From Streptomyces coelicoflavus (GTDB lineage Bacteria; Actinomycetota; Actinomycetes; Streptomycetales; Streptomycetaceae), in NCBI RefSeq assembly GCF_003112555.1, contig NZ_BEWB01000009.1, positions 186,001 through 250,000 on the forward strand: a DNA stretch of 64,000 nt, written 5' to 3'. Positions 53,474 to 61,978 of the stretch are shown in pieces. Under the pieces are notes generated by a model. The model did no database searches. It had not been told where the DNA came from and worked only from the letters and a program-made list of their open reading frames with translations. Position numbers and translations under genes: made by a program. Within the stretch, counting starts at the first letter, position 1. Each line of letters starts with the position of its first letter.

Positions 53474-53933
53474 GGTCTTCAAGAGTGGCCACTGCTCGGA
53501 TGGCCGGCTGGTGCCTGCGACGAACGAGGCGCCCGTGCCGTTGAGAGAGGTGTTCGACGTCTCGACTCATCAGCTCGTGAGCCTCGTTGGTTCCATATCC
53601 TGCGTACTCGACCTGCCTCACGGCCTGATGGAAAACTTCGAACCCCTCTCGGCGATCACACTGTAACCCGCAGGCTCGGCACCGGCTTGAGGATCAACCG
53701 CACCGAGGTTTCCGCATACAAGGCCGCCAAGCATCACCGGCGTTCGCTTTCTGAACCTCACCGCCCCTCCCCGGAGCCGCTCCCCCCAGCCACCGAGTGC
53801 AAATCATTGTGCCCTGTCACCACAGAACATCCGGCACATAAGACCAAGCCGGGCATGTGTCACAGGTTCAGCATCAACGGCGGCCACTACGTGACTCACC
53901 CACTCCGGGCAGAGGTCCGCCAATTCCATGAAG
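53474..53933. other. Region without a supportable gene
   Basis: About 460 bases between the PGPGW gene and an insertion-sequence remnant. A minus-strand frame at about 53410-53620 has histidine/arginine-rich sequence (SRDVEHLSQRHGRLVRRRH) but no start site, and no family is recognised. Probably debris from the element that left the transposase remnant. Confidence 0.4.
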
Positions 53934-53994
53934 CACGGTCCGTTCGGCCATCAGGCGTTCGACGCTCGACCGCTCAGGAAGTCGGCTCACTGAG
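53934..53994. repeat. 61-base dispersed repeat, copy 2
   Basis: It is about 85 percent identical to 34233-34293. Here it lies directly before the IS5-type transposase remnant, which links the repeat to that element or to a recurrent insertion target. Confidence 0.6.
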
Positions 53995-54325
53995 CTTCTT
54001 CGGGCTGGCCCCTGATCGGCCGAACGTGGTCCTGGCGGACAAGGCGTACTCCTCCCGTGCGATTCGCGAGCACCTACGCAAGCGCGGCATCCGAGCGGTG
54101 ATCCCCATCCCCGCGGACCAGCAACGTCATCGGCCGCGTCGCGGCAGCCAGGGCGGCAGGCCACCGGCCTTCGACCGAGAGATCTACAAACAACGCAACA
54201 CCATCGAACGGTGCATCAACCGCCTGAAGCAATGGCGAGGCATCGCCACACGCTACGAGAAGACCGCAACCATCTACCTGGCCGGACTACATATCGCCGG
54301 CATCTTCCTCTGGTCCGGCTGCTGA
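53995..54325 (+). pseudogene. IS5-type transposase C-terminal fragment
   Basis: About 109 codons: FFGLAPDRPNVVLADKAYSS with the second catalytic Asp (LADKAYSS), then IRAVIPIPADQQ, then the final region GGRPPAFDREIYKQRNTIER and INRLKQWRGIATRYEKTA with the catalytic Glu (NTIERC). The N-terminal half with the first Asp is missing. It is different in sequence from the remnant at 50938, so it comes from another element. Confidence 0.85.
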
Positions 54326-54401
54326 CTCAGGGAACATATCCGGTGGCAGCCGACGGGGGTCGGTACACCCATTGTCAGTCGCCGGTGCCAGCATCACAGC
54401 T

Positions 54402-55451
54402 ATGAGCGCCATCTTTACCACTCCACCGCGGCCGTTCGACATCGCCGCACTCTTCCCTCAACTGGCTCCGCTGGTGCGGACGGGCACGCGGCTGCACCCG
54501 CGGCCGGGGTCGCCCACTGTGCACGACAGCTCCGTCGGCGGGCCGCTCCTGTGGCCCGCCGGCGAGCCGTGGCCGCACTGCGACGAGCCGCACGACAGGC
54601 ACGCGTCGCAGACGGTCCACTCGCCGGACGATGTCCGGCTGCTGCGTCGCGATCTCGCAGCCGCGGACGAGCGGCTGCGGCTCGACCCCGAGGCGCCCGA
54701 GGTCACCCCCGAGGAACGGGAGAACTGGGAGCGGATCAAGGTGGGACGCCCGTGGTTCGACGGCCCGATCCCCCTGCTCCCCGTCGCCCAGCTCTACGCC
54801 CGTGACGTCGCCTTCCCGTGCCCACCCGATGCGGACCTCCTCCAGGTCCTGTGGTGCCCCTTCGACCACGCCGAACGCGCCCACCCCACGACCACACTCG
54901 TCTGGCGCTCCGCCGCCACTGTCACCGACCTCCTCGACGCACCGCCCGAGCCGCCGGTCATCCAGTCCCAGTGGTACCTCCCGGAGCCATGCCTGTTCTC
55001 ACCGGAACAGGTCACGGAATACCCCAATCCCTCAGAGCTGCCGGAGGAGTTGCGTGCCCAGGTGGAGGACATGAGCCGATGGGCGTCGATCGACCCCGCG
55101 CTGTACAGCAATTACGCGTACGACCCGGGGGAGCTGTACTTGAACAACCTCTGCCACGCACCAGGCTGGAAGACCGGCGGCTGGACCTGCTGGGGCCTCA
55201 GCGACCCCGTGGACCGACCCTGCCCCGAGTGCGGCACGGACGAGGTGCCGCTTCTCACCATCGCTTCCTCGGAATGGGACGCCGGCAGCGGAACCTGGGT
55301 TGCCGAGGAGGAGCCGACGAACCCGGCCCCGCCTCCCCTGGGAGCGCGGGACGGCAACTTCACGCTGATCGACATCGCCGGCGGCTACAACCTCCAGCTC
55401 CACGTCTGCCCGGCCTCCCCGGACCACCCGCACATCGAACTGGTTCAGTAG
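54402..55451 (+). CDS. DUF1963-like (YwqG-type) protein
   Basis: A 349-residue soluble protein, rich in Pro, Trp and acidic residues, starting MSAIFTTPPRPFDIAALFPQ. The phrases VGGPLLWPAGEPWPHCD, LLPVAQLYARDVAFPCPPDADLLQ and the C-terminal GDGG-like end (TLIDIAGGYNLQLHVCP) resemble DUF1963 proteins. A CPECG pair near residue 285 could bind metal. Function is unknown. It stands alone between insertion-sequence remnants but looks intact. Confidence 0.7.
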   Translation: MSAIFTTPPRPFDIAALFPQLAPLVRTGTRLHPRPGSPTVHDSSVGGPLLWPAGEPWPHCDEPHDRHASQTVHSPDDVRLLRRDLAAADERLRLDPEAPEVTPEERENWERIKVGRPWFDGPIPLLPVAQLYARDVAFPCPPDADLLQVLWCPFDHAERAHPTTTLVWRSAATVTDLLDAPPEPPVIQSQWYLPEPCLFSPEQVTEYPNPSELPEELRAQVEDMSRWASIDPALYSNYAYDPGELYLNNLCHAPGWKTGGWTCWGLSDPVDRPCPECGTDEVPLLTIASSEWDAGSGTWVAEEEPTNPAPPPLGARDGNFTLIDIAGGYNLQLHVCPASPDHPHIELVQ

Positions 55452-55533
55452 GCCCTTGCGGAAGTCCTCCGCGCCACCGGGTGCACCGCGATTGTCACAC
55501 CGGCCACCAGCCTCTTCCAGCTATCAGGTGATC

Positions 55534-55740
55534 CAAGCTGAACGCCCTAAGCGTCGTCCGCACCACGACCTCACTCCGACCGACCAGACCCTCAACCGGG
55601 CACTGTCTTGCACCAGGGTGCCGGTCGAACGCGGTGCCGCCCGCCTGAAGTGCCGGCGGATTTTCCGTCATGCCCGATGCAGTCCGAACCGCATGACGTC
55701 AATCGCCAGAGCCGTCCTCACTCTCGAGCGGCACCGCTGA
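55534..55740 (+). pseudogene. IS5-type transposase C-terminal remnant
   Basis: About 68 codons: HHDLTPTDQTLNRALSCTRV, PVERGAARLKCRRIFRHARC and MTSIARAVLTLERHR before a stop. This is the end of an IS5-family transposase, with the catalytic Glu in PVERG. The upstream part is missing. Confidence 0.85.
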
Positions 55741-56189
55741 CGAAGCTCGATGAACAACGCGAAGATCGAGAAGGCCATGGGGTGAGGCGAAGCGTGAGCG
55801 GGCGCTGCGGCTGGCTTGTCCGGTCAGTCACAGCGCTCCGGACGAGCTCGGAAGCGGAGGCATGGGCTCGGTCCATCTGGGCCGCTCCCGAGTGACTGCT
55901 GTACCGGGCGGTCCACGAGGAGGCGGACGTCTCTGCCGTACCTGCTGCGCTCAACCCTCTTGTCGTCGCCCGCGTAAGGAGCCGGAGCTGCGACCCACGC
56001 CGGAGCAATTGCTTGACGTGTGCGTGGACCGGATCGGCCTCGGAAAGCCGACCACAGAGCCGGATTGCCCACCTCGGCGGGCAGCCGACAAAGAGCCGCC
56101 CTCGCTGGTCGCGCAGCCTCTGCCATCGCGGTCGGCCGTGGCGCACCCTCGCTCCGCCGCAGCCGCCGGGGGCGGCCCCACCGCTCTCT
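55741..56189. other. Region without a supportable gene
   Basis: About 450 bases. A tiny frame MNNAKIEKAMG at 55749 and longer frames on both strands are open, but none has a ribosome-binding site or a family I know. It lies between two transposase remnants. Confidence 0.4.
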
Positions 56190-56521
56190 ATCTCCGCAGT
56201 AGGCGGAGCCGGATGGGCCTGATGCTGCGGAACACGCTGTTCATCCTTGTGTTCGTCGCGTTCGCGGCGGGCGGCGGCCTGGTCCACGTCGCCGAAGGTG
56301 TGAGAACACTGGTCGGGTTCACGGCTTTCTTGAAGCTGCTGAGGCTCTTCGGTCTGCTGAGCCAGGGCGACGGACTCGTACTGAACGACCTCGGTATAGG
56401 CGTCGACTCCCCCACGAACCTGGCGGCGCTGCGTTGGTCCGAGGCCATCTCCGTCGAGCTCAGGCAGGGGGCACGCGACACCGTGCTCGGTGTTCCCGCC
56501 ACCGAGGTGCAGGACCTCTGA
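56190..56521 (+). CDS. Possible small membrane-segment protein, doubtful
   Basis: From an ATG near 56214 the frame reads LMLRNTLFILVFVAFAAGGG, then a polar region to VPATEVQDL. Third positions are G/C-rich in this frame and one hydrophobic segment is present. A longer minus-strand frame (Gln/Arg/His-rich) covers the same bases, so coding strand is uncertain. No ribosome-binding site stands out. I do not recognise a family. Confidence 0.25.
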
Positions 56522-56597
56522 GAAGCCCTGATCCAACGTGGGCAGCTCGCTGACGAGCGGGCGTAACCGGGCTGCCGCCGGCGGCCGTTGGAATTGT

Positions 56598-57430
56598 GTG
56601 ACGAGAACCAAAGAACGCGCCGAGGACACCTGCCCGCTTGTCTATCAGTGCCGTCTGTCGCTGTCCACGCGCACCGTCAATCACCTCGCCGACCTGCTGC
56701 GGCGTCATCTGAAGGCGATCCGGTCCAGGTGACGGATCCTGTCGCCCGGGAAGATCGCGGTAATCGTCCTGGACGAGCTTCGCCACGACCAGCGCCTGGC
56801 CGACATGGCGGGCGGCAACAACATCTCCGAGTCCACCGTCCGTCGCTGGCGCGACGAGATGATCGCCCTGCTCGCCGCACAGGCCCCGCGCCTGGACCGT
56901 GCCTTGCAGACGATCGCCCGCCAGGGTGGGGAGGCCGTCCTGATTGAGGGCACCCTGGTCCACACTCAGCGCCGAACCGGGAAAGCCGACCGCAAGAACT
57001 ACTCCGGCAAGCACCGCCAGCACGGCCTGCAGTTCCTCGCCCTCACCGACGAGAGGGGCCGCCTGATCCGGATGTCCGCCGCCCGGTCCGGCCGCACCCA
57101 CGACAACACCGCCGCCCGCCACGACCACATTCTGGCCCACCTGCGCGCCGCTAGCCTCGGGGCGCTGGCCGACCTCGGCTTCCGCGGCCTGGACAACGAC
57201 ATTCACAGCCCCTGTGATCGTCACCGGCTTCGCCGCCACCCGCGCCCACAAGCTCACCCCGGGCCAGAAGGAAGCCAACCGTGTCCTCGCCGTCGGACGT
57301 GCACCGGTCGAGCACGGCTTCGCCCACCTCAAGAACTGACGGACCTTGACCAAGCTTCGTACCGATCCCGCCCACGCCACCCGCCTCCTGCGTGCACTGC
57401 TCGTCCTGACGAATCTGGAAGTCAACCGCT
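56598..57430 (+). pseudogene. IS5-family (DDE_Tnp_4 type) transposase with two TGA codons and a frameshift
   Basis: From a GTG near 56598 the frame reads STRTVNHLADLLRRHLKAIR then SR-stop-RILSPGKIAVIVLDE. The TGA at 56730-56732 replaces an expected Trp. The frame continues in phase: NNISESTVRRWRDEMIALLA (HTH), GEAVLIEGTLVHTQRR (first Asp changed to Glu in LIEGTL) and DERGRLIRMSAARSGRTHD. One extra base near 57212 shifts it to VIVTGFAATRAHKLTPGQKE, then EHGFAHLKN-stop-RTLTKL, where a TGA at 57337-57339 again replaces an expected Trp. It ends near LLVLTNLEVNR. The element is dead. Confidence 0.88.
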
Positions 57431-57549
57431 TAAACAACACCGCATGGAGTTTCCGGCGACATCACCTTCGGGAGCCGCCCTCTGGCCAAGAACCCCAAGC
57501 GCGGCTTTGACTTGCTCGAACACGGCAACGGCAGTGAAGGGACACGGGC

Positions 57550-58491
57550 GTGCGCGCACGGGGCATCAACTACGACACAGGGTTCCTCCCGGGGGAACAA
57601 CTCTCCCGCAAGAGCTTCACCTCTGAGACGGTCCGGCACGACATGGCGGTGATCTCCAGAGATCTCCACTGTGACGCCGTTCGGATCTCGGGACGAGAGC
57701 CCGAACGGTTGAGCATCGCTGCAAGACACGCTGCAGACACCGGCCTTGAGGTCTGGTTCGCCCCCTTTCCCGTGGACCTTCCCCGCGACCAGTTGCTCCC
57801 GTTCTTCGCCGACTGCGCAGCCCGGGCCGAAGCCGTACGGGAGGCCGGCACCGAAGTGGTGTTCGTCGCCGGCTGCGAGATCAGCACGTTCTGCGGCGGT
57901 TTCCTCCCGGGCGACACCTACGGCGACCGCCTTCGGGCCATGGCCGACGCCGACATGGAGTGGTGGTCCTCCCTCGGACCGGTGCAAGAACGCCTCAACG
58001 ACTTCCTCTCCCAGATCGCCGCGACCGTCCGTACGCACTTCCGCGGGAAGATCACCTACGCCTCGGCTCCCTGGGAGTTCGTCGACTGGGATGCGTTCGA
58101 CCTCGTAGGCATCGACGCCTACCGAGCCGCCTACAACGCCGACAGCTTCCGTGACGAGCTGCGTGGGCACCTCGCCCACGGCAAACCCGTCGCGGTGACC
58201 GAGTACGGAACCTGTGCGTACCGGGGCGCGGGAGAACGTGGCGGCATGGCCTGGCAGGTGCCGCCCGGCGCGGTCCCGGACGAAGACGAGCAGGCGCGCT
58301 ACCTCACCGAATTGCTGGACATCTTCGAGGACGAAGGCGTGGACACCGCGCTCTGGTTCACCTTCGCCGGTTACAGCAGGCCCGGGGAGCGAGACCTTGG
58401 CTCCTACGGCGTCGTCCGGATGCTCGACGAGATGCGCTGGGAACCGAAGAAGGTGTTCCACACGATGGCAGCCAGATACCAACGCAGCTGA
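57550..58491 (+). CDS. TIM-barrel glycoside-hydrolase-like protein
   Basis: A 313-residue protein of GH-A clan appearance from the GTG at 57550 behind AAGGGA. It starts RGINYDTGFLPGEQLSRKSF. Candidate acid/base is Glu in FVAGCEISTFCGG near residue 113; candidate nucleophile is Glu in AVTEYGTCAYRG near residue 218, with aromatic WFTFAGYSRPG near the end. No signal peptide, so cytoplasmic. The GH family and substrate are unknown. It lies 120 bases after a dead transposase, without an operon, so it may have arrived with mobile DNA. It looks intact. Confidence 0.7.
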   Translation: MRARGINYDTGFLPGEQLSRKSFTSETVRHDMAVISRDLHCDAVRISGREPERLSIAARHAADTGLEVWFAPFPVDLPRDQLLPFFADCAARAEAVREAGTEVVFVAGCEISTFCGGFLPGDTYGDRLRAMADADMEWWSSLGPVQERLNDFLSQIAATVRTHFRGKITYASAPWEFVDWDAFDLVGIDAYRAAYNADSFRDELRGHLAHGKPVAVTEYGTCAYRGAGERGGMAWQVPPGAVPDEDEQARYLTELLDIFEDEGVDTALWFTFAGYSRPGERDLGSYGVVRMLDEMRWEPKKVFHTMAARYQRS

Positions 58492-58777
58492 TCGACCAAG
58501 ATCTCCGGCCTTTGGCAGCACCCGCTTCACAGCCCCCGACCACCGTCACACTGGGGTGCGGGGTGACGGATGATCTACTGCACAGACTGCCGCCCGCGAC
58601 CAGCATGAGCACCCCGAACTACCATCACATCAGCCCTTTGACCTGCGCCTTCAAGTTGGCGAAGCCTCTGTCTGCGAGGCAGGAAACCGACCCCGGCCGG
58701 CGGTGCCCCCAGGCCCCCTTCGGCGCTGAAAGCGGAACTCTCTGCGATCTCGGCGACTGCGGGGCTTGCCGTTGGTG

Positions 58778-59233
58778 TCAGCGGTTCTCGTCGGCTGTCG
58801 CTCCGTGCTCCTCGTCGACCCTGGTGGTGACACCGGTCTCGACGACGGTGCGAGTGGCATCCACAGACGCGTAGACCCACAGAATGCGCATCGGCTCCGT
58901 CGTCGAGGCGTTTCGGAAGCGGTGGGTGGTACCGGCGGGCACGTACGTGGTGTCGAAGCGAGTCACACGATGCTCAGTACCGTCGATCTCCACGATGGCG
59001 TCACCCTCGAGGATCGTCACGCTCTCCGGACAGTTGTGCGTGTGCAGAGGGATGGCCGCGCCGCCGTCGAACAGGGTCTGGCCGGTGAGGAAGACCTCCG
59101 CCCCATGGGCGCGGGTGACCAGAGGGATGGTGCGGGCGCCACCGCTGCGGTCGAAGGCGGTCAGTTCTGCCGGACGCAGGACGGCGGGCGGGAAGGATGC
59201 GAAGCAGGGGGCGTGCGTGGCGTGGTCGCGCAT
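58778..59233 (-). CDS. Cupin domain protein
   Basis: A 151-residue protein from the ATG at 59233 behind CCAGGAG. A single cupin barrel is clear: motif 1 is PLHTHNCPESVTILEGDAIVE, with the His/His/Glu metal ligands, and motif 2 is YVPAGTTHRFRNAS, with the final His. The last 30 residues are polar. Single-domain cupins may be isomerases, dioxygenases or ligand sensors. It is next to the CitMHS transporter on the same strand, 202 bases downstream, so a link with that acid pathway is possible but not shown. Confidence 0.85.
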   Translation of the reverse strand: MRDHATHAPCFASFPPAVLRPAELTAFDRSGGARTIPLVTRAHGAEVFLTGQTLFDGGAAIPLHTHNCPESVTILEGDAIVEIDGTEHRVTRFDTTYVPAGTTHRFRNASTTEPMRILWVYASVDATRTVVETGVTTRVDEEHGATADENR

Positions 59234-59435
59234 GGCGTTTCTCCTGGTGGTGCGGTCACGTGGCGACATGTTCTGTACAGCGTCGGTGTCGACTCGCGTC
59301 GACGCTCTCGGCGCCGAGTGCGGCGGTACCGCCGGCCCCGGCGTCGGCCACGTCGGTGGTCGAGGAGCGACGCCGGGGTCCCGGCGAAGGACCACCGGCG
59401 GGCACGCTCCGGGCGGAACGGCACCCGTTCACGCC

Positions 59436-60731
59436 TCAGGTGACGCTGATGGCGCCCGTGAGGAGGGCGAAGGCGATGTAGCCGAGGGAGACGAGGACGC
59501 CCCAGCGCAAGGCGTGCTTCTGGAAGTCGCCGAGTTCGGTCTTCACGAGGCCGATGAGGACCCACAGCGGGGCGCTCGTCGGACCCATCATGTGGAGGAT
59601 CTGACCGATGGCGCCGGCGCGGGCGATCTCGTTGGCGTCGATGCCGTAGTGCGCGGCGGACTCGGCGAGGACGGGGACGACGCCGAACCAGTAGCCGTCG
59701 TTCGACATGAAGAAGCCGAGGGGCAGGGACAGGAGGGCGGTGAACAGCGGGATGACGTTGCCCCACCCGTCCGGGACGATCGAGAGGGCCGCGTCGGCCA
59801 TCTCCTTGATCATGCCGGAGTCGGTCATGATGCCGGTGAAGACACCGGCGGCGAGGACGAGGATCATCACGGGCACGGCGTTGGCGGCCTGGCGCTTGAT
59901 GAGCTCCTGCTGGTCACCGATGGCGCGGATGTTGACGAGCAGGGCGATGACGAAGGCGACCATGAAGAGCACGAGGAGGTCGGCGACCTCGAGGATGAGG
60001 AGCACCATCAGGAGCACGGTGAGGGCCGCGTTGAACCACATCCGCCAGTCGGCCCGGACCGGCTCGAACGCCTCGCCGGAGGCGATCTCGAGCTTGTAGG
60101 CGGCGAGCTTCTCGCCGTCGATGCGGCGGCGCTCGCGCAGGCCGAGCCAGTAGGCGACGGCGATGATGGCGAGGCTGGTCAGCGCCATCGGGCCGATCAT
60201 GTGGACGAAGTATTCACTGGCGTTGAGGTGCAGGACGCTGATGCCGCGGGTGGCGGCGCCGCCCCAGGGGGTGGTGCCGGAGATGGTGCCGAGCGACATG
60301 GCGGCCAGGGTCGCCAGGACCAGGGGGTTCATGCCCAGGCGCCGGTAGATGGGCAGGAAGGCCGAGCAGACGATCATGTAGCTGGTGGTGCCGTCGCCGT
60401 CGAGGGCCACGCAGAGCGACAGCACCGCGGTGCCGATGACGATGCGGAGCGGATCGCCCTTGGAGGCTCGGACGATGGCCTGGACGATCGGCTCGAACAG
60501 TTTCACCTCCATCATCAGGCCGAAGTAGAGGACGGCGAACAGCAGGAGCGCCGCGGTGGGCGCGACCGTGTCCAGACCGTTCATGATCATGTCGCCGAGC
60601 TGGGTGCCCTTGCCCGCTATGAGGGCGGCGACGATCGGGGTGAGCATGATGGCGGTGAACGCGGAGAGGTACTTGCGCATCACGAGCAGCATGAAGCTGC
60701 CCAGCGTTGCGAAGCCGAGGACGGCGAGCAT
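59436..60731 (-). CDS. CitMHS family citrate/carboxylate transporter
   Basis: A 431-residue inner membrane protein with about 11-12 hydrophobic segments. CitMHS hallmarks include YFGLMMEVKLFEPIVQAIVR, the ALDGDGTTSYMIVCSAFLPIYR loop, GTTPWGGAATRG and FMSNDGYWFGVVPVLAES. Family members take up metal-citrate complexes with protons; related acids may also be carried. The ATG at 60731 follows AAGGAG. It is divergent from the FCD regulator at 61027, with CCGGT repeats between them. Confidence 0.9.
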   Translation of the reverse strand: MLAVLGFATLGSFMLLVMRKYLSAFTAIMLTPIVAALIAGKGTQLGDMIMNGLDTVAPTAALLLFAVLYFGLMMEVKLFEPIVQAIVRASKGDPLRIVIGTAVLSLCVALDGDGTTSYMIVCSAFLPIYRRLGMNPLVLATLAAMSLGTISGTTPWGGAATRGISVLHLNASEYFVHMIGPMALTSLAIIAVAYWLGLRERRRIDGEKLAAYKLEIASGEAFEPVRADWRMWFNAALTVLLMVLLILEVADLLVLFMVAFVIALLVNIRAIGDQQELIKRQAANAVPVMILVLAAGVFTGIMTDSGMIKEMADAALSIVPDGWGNVIPLFTALLSLPLGFFMSNDGYWFGVVPVLAESAAHYGIDANEIARAGAIGQILHMMGPTSAPLWVLIGLVKTELGDFQKHALRWGVLVSLGYIAFALLTGAISVT

Positions 60732-60955
60732 CGTTGCTCCTTGGTCGGTGCAGGACTGAGGGCCGCCGGTCGGACGGCGGCACAGAACGGCGCATCGGGT
60801 CAGTGCGTGTCGGTTCGGGCGACGACCGGCAGCGCACGCGTGGCCGTACTCGGCTCGTGCGTCGGGTCGGTCATGGTACGTGCGGCTCCTGTAGGGCGGG
60901 CTCGCCGGACGGGGGCGGGAAGAGAGGAGGGAACCAGGCCATCGATCTTCCGGAC

Positions 60956-60980
60956 AACCGGTTTACCGGATTGCCGGTAG
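60956..60980. promoter_or_regulatory. Candidate FCD-regulator operator, CCGGT repeats
   Basis: AACCGGTTTACCGGATTGCC followed by GGTAG holds three CCGG-type units at 9-10-base spacing, just upstream of the regulator (61027) and facing the transporter gene. The same pattern occurs at 61797-61822. Confidence 0.65.
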
Positions 60981-61026
60981 GTAACTAGAATCCAGCCATC
61001 ACGTCAATACCGAAGTGAGGAAATCG

Positions 61027-61740
61027 ATGGCCGAACTCGCCAGGATCACGGTCGAGCCGCGCGAGCCGCTGGCCGCCGAGGTCTCCCGCCGCCTGATCGA
61101 CTACCTGATGTCCGGCGAGGTGCAGCCCGGCGACCGCATCCCCTCCGAGCGGCAGCTCACCGAGATGCTCGGGGTGAACCGGCCCACCGTGCGGGAGGCG
61201 ATCAAGTCACTGGGCTTCCTCGGCCTCCTGGAGATCCGGCAGTCCAGCGGGACCTACTTCCGCGGCACCGACTCCGACGTGCTCTACCGCCTGTTCGAGA
61301 TGGGGCTGGTCCTGGGCGAGCGGGGCGCACGCGACATGGTGCAGGCCCGCGCCGAACTGGAGGTGATCGTCGCCGGGCTGGCCGCGCGAGCGCGCGACGA
61401 GGCGGGCGTCGAGTTGCTCAGGGCCCGGCTGACGGCGATGCGGGAGTGCCCGGACGACGAGTTCCCCGAGGCGGACACGGCCTTCCACGCCGCCCTCGGT
61501 GAGCTGGCCGGCAACACGGTGCTGCGCGACATGCTCAAGGGCATGCGCGCGATGATCCAGCGCGGCTGGGTGGAGCGAACCGGCGCCGTGCGGTCCCGAG
61601 AGGTGGCCTACGCGGACCATGTGCCGATCTTCGAGGCGGTCGCGAAGGGCGACGCCGAGGCCGCCCGCGCGGCGATGGCCCAGCACATGGACGGCGCGTC
61701 CCGCCGCCTGATGAAGGCACTCGAACAGCGCGAGGCGTAG
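61027..61740 (+). CDS. GntR family regulator, FadR/FCD subfamily
   Basis: A 237-residue regulator from the ATG behind GTGAGG; a start 12 bases upstream is possible. The winged HTH is at about residues 30-70 (GDRIPSERQLTEMLGVNRPTVREAIKSL). The FCD effector domain follows, with the metal-binding His residues in DTAFHAALGELAGN, DHVPIFEAV and MAQHMDGASRRL. FCD regulators usually sense organic acids. It lies between the divergent transporter and the downstream acid-catabolism operon and probably represses both. Confidence 0.93.
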   Translation: MAELARITVEPREPLAAEVSRRLIDYLMSGEVQPGDRIPSERQLTEMLGVNRPTVREAIKSLGFLGLLEIRQSSGTYFRGTDSDVLYRLFEMGLVLGERGARDMVQARAELEVIVAGLAARARDEAGVELLRARLTAMRECPDDEFPEADTAFHAALGELAGNTVLRDMLKGMRAMIQRGWVERTGAVRSREVAYADHVPIFEAVAKGDAEAARAAMAQHMDGASRRLMKALEQREA

Positions 61741-61796
61741 GGGTATCGCGGGCTGCCGGACCGGCACCGGCAGCCCGCACGGCCTCCCACGAGCAC

Positions 61797-61822
61797 AACC
61801 GGTTGACCGGTTGACCGGTTCG
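61797..61822. promoter_or_regulatory. Candidate FCD-regulator operator before the catabolic operon
   Basis: AACCGGTTGACCGGTTGACC followed by GGTTCG holds three tandem ACCGGTTG octamers, 56 bases after the regulator stop and 157 bases before the racemase-like gene. Spacing and sequence resemble 60956-60980. Confidence 0.7.
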
Positions 61823-61978
61823 GCCTAGAGTGACGGTACGGCTTACACCACACCGTGTTGCCGCCCCCATCTCGGGCCCGCACAACCGTCGTCACGGGCG
61901 TTCACCCGTACGGCCCGGAGCAGGCCCGCGGTCGGGACCCTTGCCGGTCCCCGCCTACCGGAAGAGGTAAGAACCCCG

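Noticed and set aside
55718..56629. 303-codon minus-strand frame rich in Gln, Arg and His
   Set aside because: Composition resembles antisense of coding DNA, with no start site or motif; kept only the weak plus-strand possibility at 56190.
36259..57339. Genome-wide recoding of UGA as tryptophan
   Set aside because: Intact genes here use TGG for Trp and end normally at TGA (for example the SDR at 38534 and the FCD regulator at 61027), so UGA is a stop in this organism.
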